Shown here: one piece after another, positions 21,325 through 30,932 of the stretch
Layout of the letters: each line of letters opens with the position of its first letter
How positions within the stretch are numbered: position 1 is the stretch's first letter
Source of the DNA: JBFWUM01 sp050247255
Lineage (GTDB): Bacteria > Acidobacteriota > Vicinamibacteria > Vicinamibacterales > UBA2999
Assembly (NCBI GenBank): GCA_050247255.1
Contig: JBFWUM010000010.1
Coordinates: forward strand, 1 to 64,000
Reading direction: 5' to 3'
DNA: 64,000 nucleotides
Position numbers and translations under genes: made by a program
Notes under the pieces: generated by a model
Told to the model about the DNA's origin: nothing
Database searches by the model: none
Seen by the model: only the letters and a program-made list of their open reading frames with translations

Positions 21325-22284
21325 CTACGACGCCTTCGCCTTGCGCTGTGCCTTTTTCGCCGCAGCGCCGGCCGAGGCCGCGGCCAGCGCGTTCTTCCGC
21401 CGCCGCCCCGACAGCACCTCGGCGACCGCGGAGGCGATGAAGACCGTCGAGTAGGTGCTGGTGATGATGCCGACCAGCATGACGAACGCGAACGGCTCGA
21501 GCACCTCGCCGCCGAACAGGTAGAGCGCCAGCACGGCGAGCGCCGTGGTGCCCGCCGTGATCACGGTGCGCGGCAGCGTCTGGTTGACGCTGCGGTTGAT
21601 GACCGCCGTCAGCGGTTCCGTGCGGTTGGTGCGCAGGTTTTCGCGGACACGGTCGAAGATGACGATCTGGTCGTTGACGCCGTAGCCGACGAGGGTCAGC
21701 AGCGCCGCGACGACGTTCAGCGACAGCTCGTAGCCGACGAACGTGAAGATCGACATCGTGATCAGGACGTCGTGCACCGAGGCGACGAACGCGCCGACGC
21801 CGAAGCTCCAGCGGAAGCGCACGGCGATGTAGGCCATGATGCCGAGCATCGACAGCACGGTCGCGTAGATGCCCTGCCGGCGGAGTTCCTCGCCGATCAC
21901 CGGGCCGACCACTTCCTGGCTGAGCAGCTCGAAGTCGCCGATGTTCGCCGCGCGCAGCGCGTCAACCACGCCGGGGCCGGCCTGGCCCGAGGCCGACGTC
22001 TCGACCAGCGGCAGCCGGATCAGCATCTCGTTGTTCGCCGGGTCGCCGGACCGTGACACGGCCTTGTCGCCGGGAATCTCCGACAGCGCGTTGCGCACGT
22101 CGTCTTCGCCGACCGGCTGCGCAAAACGCACCGTCACCAGCGTGCCGCCGGAGAAGTCGATGCCGAGCGGCACGCCGCGGGTCGCCACCATGGCGACGCC
22201 CCCGATGATGATCAGCCACGACAGTGCCAGCGCGTGCCAGCGCCAGCGCAGCCAGTCGACGTTGACGTCGGTCAGGATTCTCAT
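21325..22284 (-). CDS. secF: Protein translocase subunit SecF
   Basis: This 319-residue inner-membrane RND-type protein works with SecD to drive late steps of Sec export using proton-motive force. It has six transmembrane helices, GIDFSGGTLV in the first periplasmic region, the amphipathic SVHDVLITMSIFTFVGYELSLN segment and VGYGVNDQIVIFDRVREN in TM4-5. The C-terminus is Lys/Ala-rich (about 300-319). It begins 2 nt after the secD stop. Confidence 0.97.
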   Translation of the reverse strand: MRILTDVNVDWLRWRWHALALSWLIIIGGVAMVATRGVPLGIDFSGGTLVTVRFAQPVGEDDVRNALSEIPGDKAVSRSGDPANNEMLIRLPLVETSASGQAGPGVVDALRAANIGDFELLSQEVVGPVIGEELRRQGIYATVLSMLGIMAYIAVRFRWSFGVGAFVASVHDVLITMSIFTFVGYELSLNVVAALLTLVGYGVNDQIVIFDRVRENLRTNRTEPLTAVINRSVNQTLPRTVITAGTTALAVLALYLFGGEVLEPFAFVMLVGIITSTYSTVFIASAVAEVLSGRRRKNALAAASAGAAAKKAQRKAKAS

Positions 22285-22286
22285 AG

Positions 22287-23881
22287 TTAGATGGCCAGCC
22301 TCGCCTCACGCTTGCCCGACAGGCGCCACTCGAAGATCGTCCGCGAGACGAACACGGCGGTGAAGACGTTGGCCAGCAGCCCGATGGCCAGCGTCGTCGC
22401 AAAGCCGCGGATCGGGCCGGTGCCGAAGTTGAAGAGAAACGCGGCGGCGATGAGCGACGCGACGTGCGTGTCGACGATCGTGCCCCAGACGCGATCGAAG
22501 CCGGCGTTGACGGCGGCGCGCACCGGGCGGCCCGCGGCCAGCTCCTCCTTGATGCGCTCGAAGATCAGCACGTTGGAGTCGACGCCGACGCCGACCGTGA
22601 GGATGAAGCCGGCGAAGCCGGGCAGCGTCATGATGCCGCCGAGATAGGCCATCATGCCGAGCAGGATCAGCAGGTTGCTGAACACCGAGATCATGGCATT
22701 GATGCCGGCCCCCTTGTAGTACGCCAGCATGAAGATCATCACCAGGATGAACCCGCCGATCGACGCGATCACGCCCGACCGGATCGAGTCGGCGCCGAGC
22801 GTCGGCCCGATGACCCGTTCCTCCAGGTATTCCATGCGCGCCGGCAGCGCGCCGGAGCGGAGCACCAGCGCCAGGTCGGCGACGTCCTGCTGCGTGAAGG
22901 CGCCGGTGATGCGCCCCTCGCTGGTGATGCGCGACTGGATCGTCGGCGCCGACTGCAGCCGCCCGTCGAGGATGATCGCCAGCTGCCGGTTGATGTTCTG
23001 CTCGGTGAGCTGGCCGAACCGCGTGGCGCCGTCGCTCGACAGCGTGAAGCTGACCGCCGGCTGGTTGAACTCGTCGAGCGTCGGCCGCGCGTTGCGCAGG
23101 TCGCGCCCGGTGATGCCGGCCGCCCTCCGCACCAGGTAGTACACGGTGGTGCCGGCGGCGCCGCCGGCCGTGTCGGCGCCGGGAACGACTTCCATCCCCT
23201 CGGGCACCTGGCCGCTGACCATCAGCTCTTCACGCGTCCCGGCCGGGCCGCCCTCGACGATCTTCAGCTCGAGCAGCCCGGTCGACTGGATCAGGTCCTT
23301 GGCGCGGTTGACGTCGGTGACGCCCGGCAGCTGCACGAGGATCTGGTTGCCCTCGCTCCCCTGCTGGGCAATCTGCGGCTCGGCGACGCCGAGCTCGTTG
23401 ATGCGCCGCTCGATCGTCTGCTGCGCCTGCGCCACCGCCTCGGTGCGCAGCGCCTGCTGGACGTTCGGCTTGAGCGTGAAGGTGTAGCTGCCGTTGGCCC
23501 CGGTCGCGCGGTCGAAGTTGACGATCGTGTCGGCCGTCGCCTGCTGGACCGCGGCGTTCTGCCCCGGCGGCACCCCCTCGACGCGGAACTCGGCCGGGCT
23601 CGGCGCGGTGATGCTGCCGACGGTGATGCCGGCGGTCCGCAGCGCCTCGCGCACCCGCTCCATCTCGGTCTCGGTTTCCACCCGCAACGCGTCGTCGGTG
23701 ATGACCCGCAGCACGAGGTGGACGCCGCCCTTCAGGTCCAGCCCGAGCTTCAGCTCACGCGAGGCGAGCCAGCCGGGCGCCGGCCAGCCAAGCCGCGCCG
23801 CGAGCAGCGGGTACACGCCGACCATGGCGAAGATCAGGAGTACCGCCGCGGTGACGATCAGTCTCCAGCGAACGTTCTTGT

Positions 23882-23885
<4 letters not shown>
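22287..23885 (-). CDS. secD: Protein translocase subunit SecD
   Basis: This 532-residue SecD has an N-terminal helix (about 7-30), LGLDLKGGVHLVLRV, periplasmic P1 domains (about 50-350) and a C-terminal five-helix RND module with GVGVDSNVLIFERIKEE. With SecF and YajC it forms the accessory complex of SecYEG. Its start overlaps the yajC stop by 4 nt. Confidence 0.97.
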
Positions 23886-25520
<1,635 letters not shown>

Positions 25521-25536
25521 AGATGGCCCCCTCGAA

Positions 25537-25542
25537 TAATAT
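25537..25542 (+). promoter_or_regulatory. Candidate -10 element for a leaderless ddl transcript
   Basis: TAATAT ends 6 nt before the GTG start of ddl, and no Shine-Dalgarno sequence is present. No clear -35 was found at normal spacing. Confidence 0.4.
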
Positions 25543-25548
25543 GATCCT

Positions 25549-26706
25549 GTGAAGAAGCTCCGCGTAGGAGTCATCTACGGCGGCCGATCGGGCGAGCACG
25601 AGGTGTCGATCGCTTCGGCGGCGTCGGTCATGCGCCACCTCGATCGCGCCCGGTATGACCCGGTGCCCCTCCGCATCGAGAAGGACGGGCGCTGGACGCT
25701 CGCCGACAAGCCGCCGACGGCGACGTCGGCCGCCGAGGTCATCGAGCAGGTGCGGCTCGATGCCGCGCGTCCGGTGCGCCCGGGACGCGAGGCGCACCTG
25801 ATTGCCCACCCCGCCGACGACACCGTGATGACCATCGAACGGCGCCGCGAGGACGGCAACGAGAACGCCGCCGTCGTCACCGGGCTCGGCCTGGACGTGA
25901 TCTTCCCGGTGCTGCACGGCCCGTACGGGGAGGACGGCGCCATCCAGGGGCTGCTCGAACTGGCCAACGTCCCCTACGTCGGCGCCGGGGTGCTCGGCTC
26001 CGCCGTCGGCATGGACAAGGCGGTCATGAAGACGCTCTTCGCGGCGGCCGGCCTGCCGATCGTCCGGCACGTCACGGTCCTCCGCTCCGAATGGGCGGCG
26101 CGGGCGGCGGAGTTGACGATGCGAATCGAGGGCGAGCTGGGCTACCCGATGTTCGTCAAGCCGGCCAACCTCGGGTCGAGCGTCGGCATCTCGAAGGCCC
26201 GCTCGGCCGCGGAGCTGGGGCCGGCCATGGCGCTGGCGTTCGAGTACGACCGCAAGGTGGTGGTTGAAGCCGGCGCCGCCAACGCGCGCGAGATCGAGTG
26301 CGCGGTGCTCGGCAACGACGACCCGCAGGCGTCGGTGCCCGGCGAGATCGTTCCGTCCCGCGAGTTCTACGACTACGAGGCCAAGTACCTCGACGAGGGG
26401 TCGAAGACCATCATCCCGGCCGCGCTCGACGCGGCGCAGGTCGCCGGGATCCAGCGGATGGCGATCGCCGCCTTCAAGGCCGTCGACGGCGCCGGCCTGT
26501 CGCGCGTCGATTTCCTGCTCGAACGCGACACGGGCCGCCTCTATCTCAACGAAGTGAACACCATGCCCGGGTTCACGACGATCAGCATGTACCCGAAGAT
26601 GTGGGAAGCCTCGGGACTCCCCTACGCGGCGCTGATCGACCGGTTGATCCAGCTCGCGCTCGAGCGTCACGCCGAAAAACAGCAACTGCGTACATCGATT
26701 ACATAA
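25549..26706 (+). CDS. ddl: D-alanine--D-alanine ligase
   Basis: This 385-residue ATP-grasp ligase makes the D-Ala-D-Ala dipeptide for peptidoglycan. It has the N-terminal VIYGGRSGEHEVSIASA, central PVLHGPYGEDGAIQGLLE, ATP-grasp KPANLGSSVGISKA and C-terminal LYLNEVNTMPGFT. The long insert around residues 60-110 and GYPMFVKPANL fit the Ddl A type. Start GTG follows a -10-like TAATAT by 6 nt and has no ribosome binding site, suggesting a leaderless mRNA. It is divergent from tgt. Confidence 0.96.
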   Translation: MKKLRVGVIYGGRSGEHEVSIASAASVMRHLDRARYDPVPLRIEKDGRWTLADKPPTATSAAEVIEQVRLDAARPVRPGREAHLIAHPADDTVMTIERRREDGNENAAVVTGLGLDVIFPVLHGPYGEDGAIQGLLELANVPYVGAGVLGSAVGMDKAVMKTLFAAAGLPIVRHVTVLRSEWAARAAELTMRIEGELGYPMFVKPANLGSSVGISKARSAAELGPAMALAFEYDRKVVVEAGAANAREIECAVLGNDDPQASVPGEIVPSREFYDYEAKYLDEGSKTIIPAALDAAQVAGIQRMAIAAFKAVDGAGLSRVDFLLERDTGRLYLNEVNTMPGFTTISMYPKMWEASGLPYAALIDRLIQLALERHAEKQQLRTSIT

Positions 26707-26743
26707 AGGTCCGATGGTCCGAGGGTCCGAGGGTCCGAAGGTC
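26704..26743. repeat. Octamer tandem repeat covering the start of the TPR gene
   Basis: Five units of the form A-N-GGTCCG (aaggtccg, atggtccg, agggtccg, agggtccg, aaggtcg) run across the ddl stop region and supply the ATG and first nine codons (MVRGSEGPK) of the next gene. Confidence 0.75.
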
Positions 26744-28132
26744 GTGGCGCTCATCGCGGCGCTCCTGCTGCCGGGCGCCGCTGCGGCGCAGGCAGGGCTG
26801 ACCGCGGCGCCGCAGATCGGGCGCGTCTACGACGCCATTCTCGACGCGCGCTTCGACGAGGTGCCGGCCCTTGTTCGCGGCGCGTGCCCGCCGGCGCCGC
26901 TCGAAGTCTGCGGCCTGCTCGACGTGCAGGCGCTCTGGTGGCGTATCCAGCTCGACCCCGACAACACAGCGTACGACGCGAGCTTCCGGAGCAAGGTCGA
27001 CGCCTCGATTGCGGCGATGGACGCCTGGACGACGCGGGAGCCGCAGCGCGCCGAGGCGTGGTTCTACCTGGGCGGGGCGTACGGGGCGCGCAGCCAGCAC
27101 CGCGTCCTGCGCGGCCAGGTGCTCGCCGCCGCGCGCGACGGCAAGCGCATCAAGGAGGCGCTCGAGCGGGCGCTGGCCCTCGACCCGCGGCTGGACGACG
27201 CCTGGTTCGGCATCGGCCTGTATCACTACTATGCCGACGTCGCCCCGGCGGCGGCGAAGCTCCTGCGCTTCCTGTTCCTGCTGCCAGGCGGCGACCGGGA
27301 CGAGGGGCTCCGGGAGATGCTGCGGGCCCGCGATGGAGGGCAGCTGCTGCGCAGCGAGGCCGATTACCAGCTGCACATCATCTACCTCTGGTACGAGAAA
27401 GCGCCCGCTCGGGCGATCGCGCTCGTCGACGGCCTGCGCCGCCGCTATCCCGCCAACCCGCACTTCCCGCAGGTCATCGCCGAGATCCAGGACGTCTACC
27501 TGCACGACCCGACGGCGAGCCTGCGATCGTGGCAGGCGCTGCTGGCGCTCGCCGACGCCGGAGCCGTCCGCGAAGCGGAGATGGCCGGGGCCCGCGCCCG
27601 CCTCGGCATGGCCGTCCAGCTGGATCGCTTGTCTGAAACCGATCGCGCGATCGACCAGCTCGACGCGCTGCTCGCGGCACGGCCGGACGCCCCCGCCGGC
27701 GTCATGACCCGCGCCACGGCACTGCACCGGACCTTCGAGCGCCGCATGGCCGACCCTGCCTACCGGCTGTCGCTGGAGGGCTGGCGCGCCTTCGAACGCG
27801 GGGACCTCGAGACCGCGGCGCGCGCGCTGGCGCAATCGATCGCGCTGCGCGGTGGCGACCCGGTGACCCGCTACCGCCAGGCGCGGCTGCTCGTCGCGCG
27901 CGGCGAGCCGGCGGCCGCGCTGCCGATCTTCGAGGGGATCCTCCGCGATCGCTCGCGCACGCCGCCGACCGTCTACGCCGAGGCGTGCGTCGAGGCGGCG
28001 CGCATCCACGCGCGCGCCGGCGACGTCGCGCGCGCCGCGTCGCTCTACGCCGACGCGAGCACGGTGTTCGGCGCCGACGAGCGCACCAAGGCGGACGCGC
28101 GGCGTGAAGCCGCGCGCCTCACCACCCGATAA
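26714..28132 (+). CDS. Secreted TPR-like protein of unknown function
   Basis: This 472-residue protein has a probable Sec signal peptide (hydrophobic about 11-24, ending AAAAQA), then alpha-helical TPR-like pairs throughout (for example IKEALERALALDPRLDDAWFGIGLYHYY, near 146-173, and later FERGDLETAARALAQS). Two cysteines close to the mature N-terminus (ACPPAPLEVC) may form a disulfide. The start codon and n-region are encoded by an octamer repeat. AAAGG sits 5 nt before the ATG, and an in-frame GTG at 26744 is an alternative. It lies 7 nt after ddl. No enzymatic motif is recognised. Confidence 0.75.
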   Translation: MVRGSEGPKVVALIAALLLPGAAAAQAGLTAAPQIGRVYDAILDARFDEVPALVRGACPPAPLEVCGLLDVQALWWRIQLDPDNTAYDASFRSKVDASIAAMDAWTTREPQRAEAWFYLGGAYGARSQHRVLRGQVLAAARDGKRIKEALERALALDPRLDDAWFGIGLYHYYADVAPAAAKLLRFLFLLPGGDRDEGLREMLRARDGGQLLRSEADYQLHIIYLWYEKAPARAIALVDGLRRRYPANPHFPQVIAEIQDVYLHDPTASLRSWQALLALADAGAVREAEMAGARARLGMAVQLDRLSETDRAIDQLDALLAARPDAPAGVMTRATALHRTFERRMADPAYRLSLEGWRAFERGDLETAARALAQSIALRGGDPVTRYRQARLLVARGEPAAALPIFEGILRDRSRTPPTVYAEACVEAARIHARAGDVARAASLYADASTVFGADERTKADARREAARLTTR

Positions 28133-28201
28133 CTTGACACGTGGCGTGAGATTGGACGTGGGCACGCGCGCGCGTTTTTGACAGCGCACGCGTGTTTATG
28201 C

Positions 28202-28229
28202 TTGACATCGAAAAAATCTCACCCATAAT
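28202..28229 (+). promoter_or_regulatory. Promoter of the first 17-residue minigene
   Basis: A perfect TTGACA (28202-28207) is followed after 16 nt by CATAAT (28224-28229); alternatively TAATCT at 28226 gives an 18-nt spacer. Further TTGACA hexamers occur at 28134 and 28178. Transcription would start near 28236, giving a leader of about 90 nt. Confidence 0.75.
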
Positions 28230-28244
28230 CTACATCTGGTATGA

Positions 28245-28309
28245 GGGTGGATGGCTCAGCCCACCCGTTGTGACGGCCGTGCGGTCCGTCGGAGGCTGAG
28301 TCGCACAAC
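28245..28309 (+). ncRNA. Structured 5' leader of the first minigene
   Basis: Two adjoining stems are seen: GGGTGG (28245-28250) with CCACCC (28261-28266), and GTTGTG (28267-28272) with CACAAC (28304-28309) enclosing ACGG (28273-28276) with CCGT (28286-28289). The first hairpin loop contains CTCAGC(C) (28255-28261), exactly complementary to GGCTGAG (28294-28300), so a pseudoknot is possible. The ribosome binding site AGGAG (28314-28318) follows directly. No known riboswitch class was recognised. Confidence 0.5.
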
Positions 28310-28326
28310 CTACAGGAGAAAAACCA

Positions 28327-28380
28327 ATGGCGAAGAAGGCTGCCAAGGGCGCAAAGAAGAAGGCCGCGAAGAAGCGGTAG
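28327..28380 (+). CDS. 17-residue Lys/Ala-rich miniprotein, copy 1
   Basis: The gene encodes MAKKAAKGAKKKAAKKR: eight Lys, one Arg, six Ala, no acidic residue. ATG is preceded by AGGAG with an 8-nt spacer. A consensus-like promoter lies upstream, a structured leader lies between, and a strong terminator follows, so it is an independent small transcription unit. The composition resembles the basic tails of bacterial histone H1-like proteins, suggesting DNA or RNA binding, which is inference. A second copy 270 nt downstream has the same amino acids with five silent differences, including the stop codon. I do not recognise a named family. Confidence 0.7.
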   Translation: MAKKAAKGAKKKAAKKR

Positions 28381-28400
28381 TTCTTCCCGCAAGACTTTTA

Positions 28401-28430
28401 TGGGGTGCCTTCGGGCACCCCAATTTTTTT
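28401..28430 (+). terminator. Rho-independent terminator after minigene copy 1
   Basis: TGGGGTGCC-TTCG-GGCACCCCA (28401-28422) is a 9-bp stem with a UUCG-type tetraloop, followed by AATTTTTTT (T run 28424-28430). Confidence 0.93.
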
Positions 28431-28597
28431 AGGCCTCAGGGCACCCCACGTTTTTCAGAGTTGCTGCTCTCCCGCGTGCGGCGGGAGTGAGCCGACGAAG
28501 CGAGTACCCCGGCATCCGGGCCGACGTGCCAGGCGGCAGAGTGCGCCGGAGGACACGGGGACATCGCGCAATCCACACCATGAAAGGGGGGATTCAC

Positions 28598-28651
28598 ATG
28601 GCGAAGAAGGCAGCGAAGGGCGCGAAGAAGAAGGCCGCGAAGAAGCGCTAA
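28598..28651 (+). CDS. 17-residue Lys/Ala-rich miniprotein, copy 2
   Basis: The gene encodes the same peptide as copy 1, MAKKAAKGAKKKAAKKR. Codons 5, 6, 9 and 17 and the stop differ from copy 1, all silently, which indicates selection on the peptide. A strong AAAGGGGGG ribosome binding site lies 7-14 nt upstream. An in-frame ATG at 28580 would add MKGGIH, but the ribosome binding site then falls inside the gene. No clear promoter was found in the 170 nt since the previous terminator. A GC-rich hairpin follows the stop codon. Confidence 0.68.
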   Translation: MAKKAAKGAKKKAAKKR

Positions 28652-28661
28652 GCTTCCCGCC

Positions 28662-28687
28662 GGGCCGGACTCGCAAGGGTCCGGCCC
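28662..28687. terminator. Hairpin between minigene copy 2 and the HEAT-cyclophilin gene
   Basis: GGGCCGGAC (28662-28670) pairs with GTCCGGCCC (28679-28687) over an 8-nt loop. No T tract of note follows. It may serve both convergent genes. Confidence 0.55.
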
Positions 28688-28694
28688 CTTCCAT

Positions 28695-30872
28695 TTACGG
28701 CGTCATCGTGACGCCGTCCCAGATCCGCACCTGGCGGATCACGTCCTGCGGGACGATCTGATCGACCACGTCCATTCCACTGACCACGTGCCCGAACACC
28801 GTGTAGCGCGCGTCGAGGTGCGGCTGCGGTGAGTGGGTGATGAACCACTGGCTGCCGCCGGTGTCCTCCCAGTCGAGCGCCATGCCGACGGTGCCGCGCA
28901 GGTACGGCCGCTCGTTCAGCTCGTCGCGGATCGTGTAGCCCGGGCCCCCTTCACCATCGCCGCGCGGGTCGCCATCCTGGATGACGAAGTCGGGCACGAC
29001 GCGGTGGACGGCAATGCCGTTGAAGAACCCCTTGCGCGCCAGCTCCATGAAGTTGGCGACCGTCTGTGGCGCGTCGAGGATCGCCAGCTCGATCTCGATG
29101 ACGCCGCGATCGGTCTGGATGTAGGCGTGCGGCGAGAAGCTCGGGGCCGTCAGCGGCGCCCAGTACGGATCGACGATCGGGCGGCCGGGCGCAGCCGGCC
29201 GGATGGCCGCCGCCGCCCCGTCGCCGGCGCCCTGCTCCTGCAGCAGCGCCGCGGCGCGCACGCGCACGGCCCACTCGCGGTCCTTCAGCGCTTCCTGGAG
29301 GAACGGGCGCGCGTAGCCCGGGTCGATCCGGTGCATCGCGCCGACCATCGCCGCGCGCGCCACGTAGGTGCTGTCGCCGACCGCGTCCCTGTAGGCCTGG
29401 GCGAGCGCCGGCAGGGCGGCGGTGGCCTTCAGCTCCGCCAGCCCGTTGGCCGCCGCGGCGCGGACGACGAAATCGTCCTGCCGGAGCCGCTCGAGCAGCA
29501 GCGTCTCGGCGTCGGGCGCCCTGGCGGCGACCAGCGCCGCCATCACCGCCGGCCACACCCGCGGGTCGCGGTCCTGCAGCATGATCGCCAGCCGCGCGCC
29601 GCTGCGGGCGGCCGGCAGCGTGCCGAGCGCGCCGGCCTGTGCCATGCGCACGCTGACGTCGCGATCGGGATCGAGGCCCGAGAGCGTCAGCAGGAAGGTG
29701 TCGGGATCGATCTGCGCCAGCGCGCGCATGGCCGCGCCGCGCATGGCTGGCGCCTGGTCGGCGAGCAGATCCAGCATCAGCTCGACGCTGTCGCTGTTGG
29801 CGATGGTCCCGAGCGCGGCCACCGCTTCGAGCCGCAGCGGCTCCTCGACCTGCGGCTGGGTCACCAGCCGCTGCAGCACCGCCGCCGCGTCCTGGTCCTG
29901 GACGGCGGCGAGCGCGCGGATCGCCTGGACGACCACCGCGGCGGGCGCCTGCCGCTCGGTCACGAGCTGCCGCAACGGCGCCGCGCCCTGCGTGGCCTTG
30001 ACGACGCCGAGGCCGCGCGCCGCGAACGCGGCGGTGTAGCGCCCTGGCGTCGGCAGCAGCGCGAGCAGCGCCGGGGTGGCGCGCGCATCGCCGATCCGCT
30101 GCAGCGCATAGGCCACCGGCCACCAGCGGGACACCGGCTGGCCGGCCGCGTCGAGGGCCGCGGCTGCGAGCGCGTCGTAGGAGCCAAGCCGCACCAGCGC
30201 ATACAGCCCGAGGCGCGCCGCCTCGACCGGCGGCGCCAGCGGGTACGACAGGTCATCCGGCGCGATCGCCGCCAGCGCCCCCGCCCGCACGTGGAGCTGC
30301 ACCATCTCGCTGACCGCCGCGGCGTCGTCGCGGTTGGCGATCTGTCCCAGCGCCTCGGCGGCGCGCCCCTGGACGAGCGGGTTCGGATCGCGCAGCGCCT
30401 GGAGCAATGCCGGCCTCGCCGCAGCGTCGCCGATCAGGCCCAGCGCAAACGCGGCCATCTGCCGCACTTCCGGCTCCTCGTCCGAGAGGCGTCTCGTCAG
30501 CGGCTCGACCGCCTCGGGAAGCCCGACGCGCCCGAGCGCCACGGCGGCCCGCCGCCGCACCCGTGCTTCCTCATCGTCGAGCAGGCGGATCAGATCAGAG
30601 GGCGGCGGCGGCGCGACGACCGCCGGCCGGTTGCGCGCTGCCGGCACCAGCACCTGGGGCGGCGGCGCGTTGGGATCGCGGATGATCCGCTGATCCTCGA
30701 GCCGCATCATCCACGTCAGCTTCTCTTCCCAGGAAATGATCGGCGGCTCGATCATCGGCGCCGCCGTCGCGCAGCCGGTCATGACGAGCGCGCCAATGCC
30801 CAAGGCCCAGTGCCCAAGGCCCAATGACAAAGGGTTCCGTGCCTTCCGAACCCTCTGTGTGTCATTGAGCAT
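28695..30872 (-). CDS. HEAT-repeat protein fused to a cyclophilin-type peptidyl-prolyl isomerase
   Basis: This protein of about 725 residues is exported as a probable lipoprotein: hydrophobic residues about 16-30, then MTGC. Tandem HEAT/PBS-like repeats fill about 70-560 (RVRRRAAVALGRVGLPEAVE, then EVRQMAAFALGLIGDAAAR). The last about 150 residues are a cyclophilin domain (VANFMELARKGFFNGIAVHR, then TVGMALDWEDTGGSQWFIT) that should isomerise X-Pro bonds in the periplasm. The start is uncertain because the upstream frame is open. 30872 is chosen as the nearest ATG giving a signal peptide; 30893 is also possible. The signal-peptide codons lie in a short-period repeat. Confidence 0.85.
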   Translation of the reverse strand: MLNDTQRVRKARNPLSLGLGHWALGIGALVMTGCATAAPMIEPPIISWEEKLTWMMRLEDQRIIRDPNAPPPQVLVPAARNRPAVVAPPPPSDLIRLLDDEEARVRRRAAVALGRVGLPEAVEPLTRRLSDEEPEVRQMAAFALGLIGDAAARPALLQALRDPNPLVQGRAAEALGQIANRDDAAAVSEMVQLHVRAGALAAIAPDDLSYPLAPPVEAARLGLYALVRLGSYDALAAAALDAAGQPVSRWWPVAYALQRIGDARATPALLALLPTPGRYTAAFAARGLGVVKATQGAAPLRQLVTERQAPAAVVVQAIRALAAVQDQDAAAVLQRLVTQPQVEEPLRLEAVAALGTIANSDSVELMLDLLADQAPAMRGAAMRALAQIDPDTFLLTLSGLDPDRDVSVRMAQAGALGTLPAARSGARLAIMLQDRDPRVWPAVMAALVAARAPDAETLLLERLRQDDFVVRAAAANGLAELKATAALPALAQAYRDAVGDSTYVARAAMVGAMHRIDPGYARPFLQEALKDREWAVRVRAAALLQEQGAGDGAAAAIRPAAPGRPIVDPYWAPLTAPSFSPHAYIQTDRGVIEIELAILDAPQTVANFMELARKGFFNGIAVHRVVPDFVIQDGDPRGDGEGGPGYTIRDELNERPYLRGTVGMALDWEDTGGSQWFITHSPQPHLDARYTVFGHVVSGMDVVDQIVPQDVIRQVRIWDGVTMTP

Positions 30873-30893
30873 TGCGCATTGAGCCTTGTGCAT
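30792..30893. repeat. Short-period repeat and cruciform at the start of the HEAT-cyclophilin gene
   Basis: Words caatgccc, aaggccca, gtgcccaa and ggcccaat (30794-30826) and cattgagc/cattgcgc (30863-30895) repeat at 7-8 bp. Between them CAATGAC (30822-30828) pairs with GTCATTG (30861-30867) and AGGGTT (30831-30836) with AACCCT (30849-30854). On the minus strand these bases encode much of the signal peptide. Confidence 0.7.
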
Positions 30894-30932
30894 TGAAGTC
30901 GGAGCCGATGATAGCATCGCCATCACACCCGC

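Noticed and set aside
28241..28273. Ten-codon open frame (MRVDGSAHPL) in the minigene leader, possible leader peptide
   Set aside because: No ribosome binding site and it lies in a predicted stem; no run of regulatory codons.
28431..28597. Non-coding RNA between the two minigenes
   Set aside because: Some hairpins (for example CTCCCGC/GCGGGAG) but no promoter or clear architecture was found.
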